The translations under genes were made by a program, and so were the position numbers. This document shows, one piece after another, positions 59,451 through 64,000 of a stretch of DNA of 64,000 bases. The notes beneath the pieces are model-generated. The model searched no databases. It was given only the letters and a program-made list of their open reading frames with translations, and was not told the origin of the DNA. Position 1 is the stretch's first letter, and every line of letters starts with the position of its first letter. Where the stretch lies: assembly GCA_027452165.1 (NCBI GenBank), contig DAIDGX010000023.1:1-64000 (forward strand). Direction: 5' to 3'. This stretch comes from Vulcanimicrobiota bacterium. GTDB lineage: Bacteria > Vulcanimicrobiota > Vulcanimicrobiia > Vulcanimicrobiales > Vulcanimicrobiaceae.

Positions 59451-59479
59451 AAGGAGCGCAGATCACCTGCGCTTCTTTA
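59451..59479 (+). terminator. Rho-independent terminator after the EF-G-like gene
   Basis: A 10-base-pair stem (AAGGAGCGCA with TGCGCTTCTT, one G-T wobble) and a 7-base loop are followed by TTA and T-rich sequence, just 4 bases after the stop codon. It separates the sigma-factor operon from the binding-protein gene. Confidence 0.8.
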
Positions 59480-59503
59480 TTCCGTGGAGGCTCGAACGGC
59501 TAC

Positions 59504-61135
59504 GTGAAACGTCTGCTAGCGCTCATGATGCTCGGTGCGCTCGTCACCGGCTGCTCCAAGGTTTCCAGCGGCTCCGGAGCCGGCGAGAACCCCAGTTGGA
59601 CCGTTCCCGGGGTGCTGCGCATCGCGATTCAGAGCGAGCCCAAGAACCTCAACCCGCTGCTGGCTTCGAACACGACCGACGTCTTCGTCGATCGTTTCAT
59701 GTTCTTGCCGTTGATCAATCCCAACGAAAAAGGCGTGCAGCAACCGATGCTCGCCAAGGTCGTGCCCACGATGGCAAACGGCGGCGTCAGCCATGACGGC
59801 CTTACGATCACCTACCATCTTCGCACCGACGTACAATGGTCGGACGGTGTCCCGGTCACGAGCAAAGACGTCAAGTGGTCGTGGGAGGCGTTAATGAACC
59901 CCGACAACAACATCGTGTCGCGCCACGGCTACGACGAGATCAAATCGATCGACACGCCCGATCCGTCGACCGTCATCGTCCATCTCAAAGAAAAGTTCGC
60001 GCCGTTCGTCAACACCTTCTTCACCGACAGCGATCAGCCGTATCCGATCGCTCCCGAACACGTGCTCGCCAAATATCCGAACGTCAACCAGATTCCGTTC
60101 AACAGCGAGCCAAACGTCTCGGACGGCCCCTTCAAATTCGGTGAATGGGTCCACAACGATCACATCACGCTTGTGGCGAACCCGGATTTCTTCCTCGGAA
60201 AACCCGGGCTCAAGCGGATCGATCTCAAAGTGATTCCCGACGAGAACACCTCCGTCGAGCTCTTGAAATCGCATGGTATCGACTGGATCTACCAAGCCTC
60301 GATCCGGACCTATCCCGAATTGCACGGCGCGCCCGGCATCCGCATCGCGTGGATGAACGTCAACGGCTACTACGACCTGCAGATGAACACGGCGCACGCG
60401 CCGCTGAACGACGTGCGGGTTCGCCGCGCGCTCGCCTATGCGATCGACAAAGCCGATATCGTGAAAACGGCGACCTTCGGTCAAGAAACGCTTGCGACCG
60501 AGGACATCCCGAACTGGATGTGGGCCTACGACCCGGCCGTGCACTCGATCCCGTTCGATCGGGCCAAGGCCAAGGCCATGCTCGCCGCGGCCGGATACAC
60601 GCCCGGCCCCGGCGGCGTCCTGCAGAAGGACGGTAAGCCGCTCGATCTGTTGCTCGTCACCGACAATTCGAACATCACGTACAAACAGATCGCCGTGCAA
60701 CTGCAGGAGCAGCTTGCCCGCGTCGGGATCCAGTCCCAGATCAAAGTCTTCCCCGGCGCCCAGCTCTATGCGCCCGCAGGCGAGGGCGGCATCCTTCAGC
60801 TCGGAAACTTCGACATCGTGATCGACGGGTGGTTTGCGGGCATCGATCCCGACGACAGCGCCCAACTGATGTGTAAGAATGTGCCTCCCGGAGGGTATAA
60901 CTACTCCCGGTACTGCTCGCCCGAGATGGACGCGGCCGAGACGATGGCGCTCACCCACTACGACAAGGCGACGCGCAAGCAAGCCTATGCAAAAACCCAA
61001 GCGCTCTTGGCCCGCGACGTTCCGGAGATCTATCTCTACTGGCTGCGGCAGGAGCAGCCGGTCAACGTCGCATTCAAAGGCTTCGCTCCCAACCCGGTGG
61101 TGGAGAACTGGAACGCGTGGCAATGGAGCATTTAG
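59504..61135 (+). CDS. ABC-type peptide family (SBP_bac_5) solute-binding lipoprotein, second copy
   Basis: A 543-residue binding lipoprotein from a GTG start; lipobox VTGCSK after a short signal. YHLRTDVQWSDGVPVTSKDV is the same family motif as in the protein at 20978-22606, and the two align along their length, so they are paralogues. AYAIDKADIVKTATFGQET and QLQEQLARVGIQSQIKVFPG mark the later lobes. No permease or ATPase is adjacent. Its end overlaps the start of the phosphoribosyltransferase gene. Confidence 0.9.
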   Translation: MKRLLALMMLGALVTGCSKVSSGSGAGENPSWTVPGVLRIAIQSEPKNLNPLLASNTTDVFVDRFMFLPLINPNEKGVQQPMLAKVVPTMANGGVSHDGLTITYHLRTDVQWSDGVPVTSKDVKWSWEALMNPDNNIVSRHGYDEIKSIDTPDPSTVIVHLKEKFAPFVNTFFTDSDQPYPIAPEHVLAKYPNVNQIPFNSEPNVSDGPFKFGEWVHNDHITLVANPDFFLGKPGLKRIDLKVIPDENTSVELLKSHGIDWIYQASIRTYPELHGAPGIRIAWMNVNGYYDLQMNTAHAPLNDVRVRRALAYAIDKADIVKTATFGQETLATEDIPNWMWAYDPAVHSIPFDRAKAKAMLAAAGYTPGPGGVLQKDGKPLDLLLVTDNSNITYKQIAVQLQEQLARVGIQSQIKVFPGAQLYAPAGEGGILQLGNFDIVIDGWFAGIDPDDSAQLMCKNVPPGGYNYSRYCSPEMDAAETMALTHYDKATRKQAYAKTQALLARDVPEIYLYWLRQEQPVNVAFKGFAPNPVVENWNAWQWSI

Positions 61136-61677
61136 GACAGCCCGACCGGCCCGTCGGGCCCGCAGCCGAGGTTGCGTGGTTGCGTAAAATCATCGCCGAG
61201 CGTGCGATCACGCGGGGGGACTACGTGCTCTCCGGGGGCGCGCGCAGCGACTACTACATCGACAAGTTTGCGCTCTTCTCCGATCCGAACGTGTTGCGGC
61301 GCATCGCGCGGCTCTTCGTGCCGCTCATCACCGAGATTGCTCCCGATCTGATCGCCGGCACGGAGCTCGGTGGCGTGGTCATCGCAACCGCCGTGTCGCA
61401 GATGAGCAACGTCCCGATGATCGCGGTGCGCAAAAAGCCGAAAGGATATGGCGCCTTCGCCAACGAGTTCGTTGAGGGACCGTTCGAACGCGGCATGCAC
61501 GTGCTTTTGCTCGAAGATATCGTCTCGAACGGCCGCGATCTGCTCGCTGCCAAAACGCGCCTGGAGGAACTCGGCTTGCACGTCACGCCCTGCGCGATCA
61601 TCAGCCGCGGACTCGCTCCGGTACGGGCGCTCGTGCAGTTTTCTCTTCCTCGCGGCAGCTCACCGCTCGAGAACTAA
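61123..61677 (+). CDS. pyrE: orotate phosphoribosyltransferase-like protein
   Basis: Converts orotate and PRPP to OMP in pyrimidine synthesis. The 184 residues (ATG at 61123; GTG at 61117 is an alternative) include YVLSGGARSDYYIDKFALFS, GTELGGVVIATAVSQM, the flexible-loop basic segment AVRKKPKGYGAFANEFVEG, and PRPP motif VLLLEDIVSNGRDLLAAKTR. The PRPP motif reads EDIVSNG where EDVVTTG is common, and the loop has Tyr where His is usual. These are mild changes, so orotate is the likely base but another purine/pyrimidine substrate is possible. It overlaps the binding-protein gene by 13 bases and converges with the MBL gene 5 bases away. Confidence 0.82.
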   Translation: MEHLGQPDRPVGPAAEVAWLRKIIAERAITRGDYVLSGGARSDYYIDKFALFSDPNVLRRIARLFVPLITEIAPDLIAGTELGGVVIATAVSQMSNVPMIAVRKKPKGYGAFANEFVEGPFERGMHVLLLEDIVSNGRDLLAAKTRLEELGLHVTPCAIISRGLAPVRALVQFSLPRGSSPLEN

Positions 61678-61682
61678 CGCCG

Positions 61683-62459
61683 CTAGACCGTGAGCTCGGT
61701 GCCGTCGTCAGCGGCGGCACACGGGCCGCGATAGACCGTGCGCGCGGCATCTTCGAGTTCGCCCGGGGCGAACTCCGTGCCGTAGTGCGTCAACACGAGA
61801 CGGCGCGCGCCGGCCCGCTGCGCGAGCTCACCGGCCTCGACCGCCGAGAGATGCCCACGCACCGACCCTTCTTCTTGCGCAAGCCCAAGCGCGGCCTCGC
61901 ACAGAAACAGGTTGCAGCCGCGCGCGAGTTCGACGACCGCATCGCAGGGAGCCGTATCGCTCGAGTAGCAGACGCTCGCGCCGTCGCGCTCGACGCGGAT
62001 CGCATAGGCATCGACGTAGTGGATCGTTTTGGCAAACGAAAGCGTGAGGTTGCCGACGTACACTTCGCCCTTCGGATCGTATTCGCGAATCTCGAAGACC
62101 TCGTCCAGAAAATCGTGCGGACCTTCGGAGGCAAAGGTTGCGGCGAGGGCGCGTAATTGGGCCTCACCACCTGGTGGAAGCCAGAGCGGCATCGGCTCGT
62201 CGCGCAGCAGCGGCCCATACTTCAACCCATACCGCAACGGAATGAGGTCGATGAAGTGATCGGCGTGCATGTGGCTGATCACGATCGCGTCGAGAGCGGG
62301 ATAGTCCATCACCTCGCGGAGGTTCGCGAGCGCACCCGTGCCGATGTCCAAAAGAATGTTGGCTTCGCGGGTGCGGATGAGATGGCAACTGCACGCGCGA
62401 CCGGGCCGGGGAACCGAAGCGCTCGATCCCACGACCCGCACGCGCATCGTCGCCGCCAT
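61683..62459 (-). CDS. RNase-Z-like metallo-beta-lactamase-fold hydrolase
   Basis: A 258-residue MBL-fold enzyme of the RNase Z/arylsulfatase-like group from the ATG at 62459. The metal site reads VISHMHADHFIDLIPLRYGL (HxHxDH), with further ligands in VCYSSDTAPCDAVVE and RRLVLTHYGTEF. GHLSAVEAGELAQRAGA is the tRNase-like helix. It lacks the exosite of a true RNase Z, so phosphodiesterase or lactonase activity is equally likely. Start and stop codons overlap with the selenoprotein peroxiredoxin gene in front (TAATG), so the two are co-translated. Confidence 0.85.
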   Translation of the reverse strand: MAATMRVRVVGSSASVPRPGRACSCHLIRTREANILLDIGTGALANLREVMDYPALDAIVISHMHADHFIDLIPLRYGLKYGPLLRDEPMPLWLPPGGEAQLRALAATFASEGPHDFLDEVFEIREYDPKGEVYVGNLTLSFAKTIHYVDAYAIRVERDGASVCYSSDTAPCDAVVELARGCNLFLCEAALGLAQEEGSVRGHLSAVEAGELAQRAGARRLVLTHYGTEFAPGELEDAARTVYRGPCAAADDGTELTV

Positions 62460-62914
62460 TACGGTAGCGATGCGAGTACCTCCGCGGCGTGCCCATCGAC
62501 CGACACCTTCGGCCACACCTTCACGATCGTTCCTTGCGGATCGATCAGGAACGTCGCACGCGCAACGCCCTTGGTCATGCGGCCGTACATGTTCTTCTCG
62601 ACGATCACGCCGAATGCGTCACAGAGTTCCGACTCCGTATCCGCGAGCAGCATGAATGGGAATCCGAATTTTTCCTTGAACTTCCGGTGCGATTCGACCG
62701 AATCGCGGCTAACGCCCACGACTTTCGCCTTCTTCTTCTCGAACTCGGCGATCATGTCGCGAAACTGCGTGCCCTCGTTCGTTCAACCCGGGGTGTCGTC
62801 TTTTGGATAAAACCACAAGACGAGATGCCCGCCGAGTAGATCGTGCGTGGCCACGCGATGTCCCGCGTCGTCGAGAAGCGTTCGTGTGGGAAGCTTGTCT
62901 CCCTCGCCTAACAC
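62459..62914 (-). CDS. bcp: selenocysteine-containing Bcp-type peroxiredoxin (in-frame UGA at residue 44)
   Basis: Thiol/selenol peroxidase of the PrxQ/Bcp group, which reduces hydroperoxides. From a GTG at 62914 (AGGAGG 6 bases upstream) the frame encodes 151 residues if the TGA at 62783-62785 is read through. The canonical motif FYPKDDTPGCT reads FYPKDDTPG-TGA-T here, so the stop codon stands exactly at the peroxidatic cysteine. Both sides are good Bcp sequence (LVLWFYPKDDTPG before, then TNEGTQFRDMIAEF, VVGVSRDSVESHRKF and GVARATFLIDPQGT after). The resolving cysteine five residues on is Thr, so this is a one-Sec form. A small hairpin (CGC-AGTTTC-GCG, GU in its loop) follows 14 bases after the TGA, a weak SECIS-like element. 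Without SelB it would make a 43-residue fragment. Confidence 0.85.
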
Positions 62915-62916
62915 GC

Positions 62917-64000
62917 TTATCCTCCTGCGCTGGTATCGAATTGGTCCAACGGAACCATGAAGAGCAACCGGTCTCCCGGTCGCGCATCGCCCTGAAACTT
63001 GTGTACCGGAACGGCAACCCCTTTGGCGGTGCCATGCTCGCGCCACACGTAGAGTGGTACCCAGCGTACCTTGTATCCCGGACGCTCGGGCGGGGCCGGG
63101 GGCGGCGCGTTCTCGGCTCCCTGGAAACGCTCGGCGAGTTGGAAGGTACGCTCGAGCTCGGTGCCGCGGAAGATATCGAAGCGTCCGCGCGTACTCTCGA
63201 AACGCGCAAGGCCCGCGATCGTCGGGGCGGTCAATTCGGTTGTCGAGAACGACGCGATCCCGAAATGCCGTTTGATCGAGGCACCGAAGGCCAGGTCGTC
63301 GATCCGCAGCACGACGTGAAGATCGGCATTGACGCGTTCGCGCATGCGCGTACGCGCACCGAGCGCTACCTCGAGATTTGCCGTGTCGCTGTTGGTCACA
63401 CCCACGAGCGCTTTGGCATGTTCGGGAGAACAGTATGCGATCGTATCGTCGTTGGTCGCATCGCCCGTCAGGAGATCGATCTTGCGGTCGCGCGCGAGTT
63501 CCATCAGGATCGCGTCGGGACTCCGCTCGACGACCACGACGTCTTCGCCAAGTTCCCGTAGATAATCGATGACGAGCGACCCGACGTTGCCCGCGCCGCA
63601 GACGATGACATGCCCGCTACGCGTGACGCGGCGCAATCCGCGCAGACGACGGACCGTGGCCGCATTGAGAGCCGCCGTGATCGTAGCGGTGAAGACCGCG
63701 AAGATGCTCACCCCGGCGAGCATCGTGGCCATGCCCACGAGCAGCACGATCACCTCGTGCGGGTTCATCGCTTGGGTGGCGCAATTTCGACATGGCGTGA
63801 TGTCGCCGTACCCAACGGTCGTCATCGTCGTCAGGACGAAGTAGATCGCTTCGATCGGATTCAAGTGCAGCGCGAACGTAAAGAAAACCGAGAAACACGC
63901 AAAGAGCACGAAGCTCGCGATGAAGACGTTGCGAAGCATCGGTTCTACTCGGCGTAGCGAAACGCGCACGGCCCGAACCGTCTGACGCAGACGTTGCGCA
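62917..64000 (-). CDS. potassium channel with RCK (TrkA-N/TrkA-C) domain, 5' end uncertain
   Basis: Two-membrane-segment K+ channel subunit of the MthK/Kch type. From a GTG at 63969 it has 350 residues, but the frame stays open to the window edge (…QRLRQTVRAVRVSLRRVEPM), so the true start may lie outside. The pore is ALHLNPIEAIYFVLTTMTTV, with selectivity filter TVGYGD, then ITPCRNCATQAMNPH, and inner helix VIVLLVGMATMLAGVSIFAV. The RCK Rossmann motif is GHVIVCGAGNVGSLVIDYLR, with ligand-side VVVVERSPDAIL and LLTGDATNDDTIAYCSPEHA. A TrkA-C-like end follows. It likely gates by nucleotide or Ca2+. Its stop is 2 bases before the peroxiredoxin GTG, so channel, peroxiredoxin and MBL hydrolase form one operon. 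Confidence 0.87.
   Translation of the reverse strand, partial: AQRLRQTVRAVRVSLRRVEPMLRNVFIASFVLFACFSVFFTFALHLNPIEAIYFVLTTMTTVGYGDITPCRNCATQAMNPHEVIVLLVGMATMLAGVSIFAVFTATITAALNAATVRRLRGLRRVTRSGHVIVCGAGNVGSLVIDYLRELGEDVVVVERSPDAILMELARDRKIDLLTGDATNDDTIAYCSPEHAKALVGVTNSDTANLEVALGARTRMRERVNADLHVVLRIDDLAFGASIKRHFGIASFSTTELTAPTIAGLARFESTRGRFDIFRGTELERTFQLAERFQGAENAPPPAPPERPGYKVRWVPLYVWREHGTAKGVAVPVHKFQGDARPGDRLLFMVPLDQFDTSAGG

Noticed and set aside
62459-62755. Separate short peroxiredoxin gene starting at the internal ATG 62755
   Set aside because: It would lack the whole N-terminal third including the active site and has no ribosome-binding site. The frame continues upstream through one TGA into perfect Bcp sequence with an AGGAGG start.
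62783-63046. 87-codon minus-strand frame ending at the TGA
   Set aside because: Its first part overlaps the channel gene in another frame. The real portion begins at GTG 62914 and is the N-terminus of the selenoprotein.
1-64000. Prophage, insertion sequence, integron or restriction system
   Set aside because: No transposase, integrase, capsid or methylase motif was seen in any credible frame; the gene content is chromosomal throughout.

Overview
This window comes from a high-GC, Gram-negative bacterium. It carries TolC and an RND/HlyD-type adaptor, an outer-membrane beta-barrel and lipoproteins. Other traits are a copper-amine-oxidase-N-like 'stalk' domain on a surface protein, SufR-controlled suf genes, many GTG/TTG starts and very tight gene packing with ATGA/GTGA overlaps. 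This mix fits lineages such as Candidatus Eremiobacterota (WPS-2) or relatives. That placement is inference from gene content, not from a marker tree. No rRNA, tRNA, CRISPR, IS element or prophage was seen, and no stretch above 300 bases lacks a gene.

Layout. 1-5.4 kb: mutS (cut by the window edge) and miaB on the minus strand, divergent from der and plsY. 6-11.3 kb: an orphan flagellin, EF-P, a CHASE2 adenylate cyclase and a TauE/SafE permease. 11.3-20.9 kb: fumarase, a SprT-like metalloprotein, a TPR protein, two tandem M55 D-aminopeptidases, a PilZ protein, an IPMS/homocitrate-synthase-like enzyme, NDH-2 and an M50 protease. 21-26.6 kb (minus): a family-5 solute-binding lipoprotein, an AhbA/AhbB-like double-domain protein, and a TolC/adaptor pair with no pump. 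26.8-37.7 kb: a FlK-like thioesterase, a stalk/beta-barrel protein behind a structured leader, a nitrilase with a degenerate second domain, a YVTN propeller, a phosphodiester glycosidase, TldD/TldE and ProC. 37.8-43 kb: a thioredoxin/ResB-like membrane operon, a FolD lacking its catalytic Lys, a LON-domain protein, an O-methyltransferase, a flavin reductase and an MBL hydrolase. 43-47.9 kb: sufR plus an unusual IscU-like scaffold, divergent from sufC-D-S-U (no sufB). 47.9-53.2 kb: a DUF485/solute:sodium symporter pair and a run of unrecognised secreted or membrane proteins. 53.2-59.4 kb: one plus-strand run of ECF sigma factor, anti-sigma/O6-alkylguanine-transferase fusion, a pyroglutamyl peptidase without its cysteine, a PHP phosphoesterase with a histone-H1-like tail, and an EF-G-like GTPase. 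59.5-64 kb: a second family-5 binding protein and PyrE, facing a minus-strand operon of K+ channel, selenoprotein peroxiredoxin and MBL hydrolase.

Two observations stand out. First, the gene after the ECF sigma factor encodes a single protein with an N-terminal zinc anti-sigma motif (Cys3-His28-Cys32-Cys35) and a C-terminal Ogt/MGMT domain with an intact PCHRV active site. This architecture could let DNA alkylation damage be sensed directly by an anti-sigma factor. Second, the Bcp-type peroxiredoxin at 62459-62914 has an in-frame UGA exactly at the peroxidatic cysteine codon, with the frame and homology intact on both sides and a strong Shine-Dalgarno. It is most simply a selenoprotein that standard gene calling splits in two.
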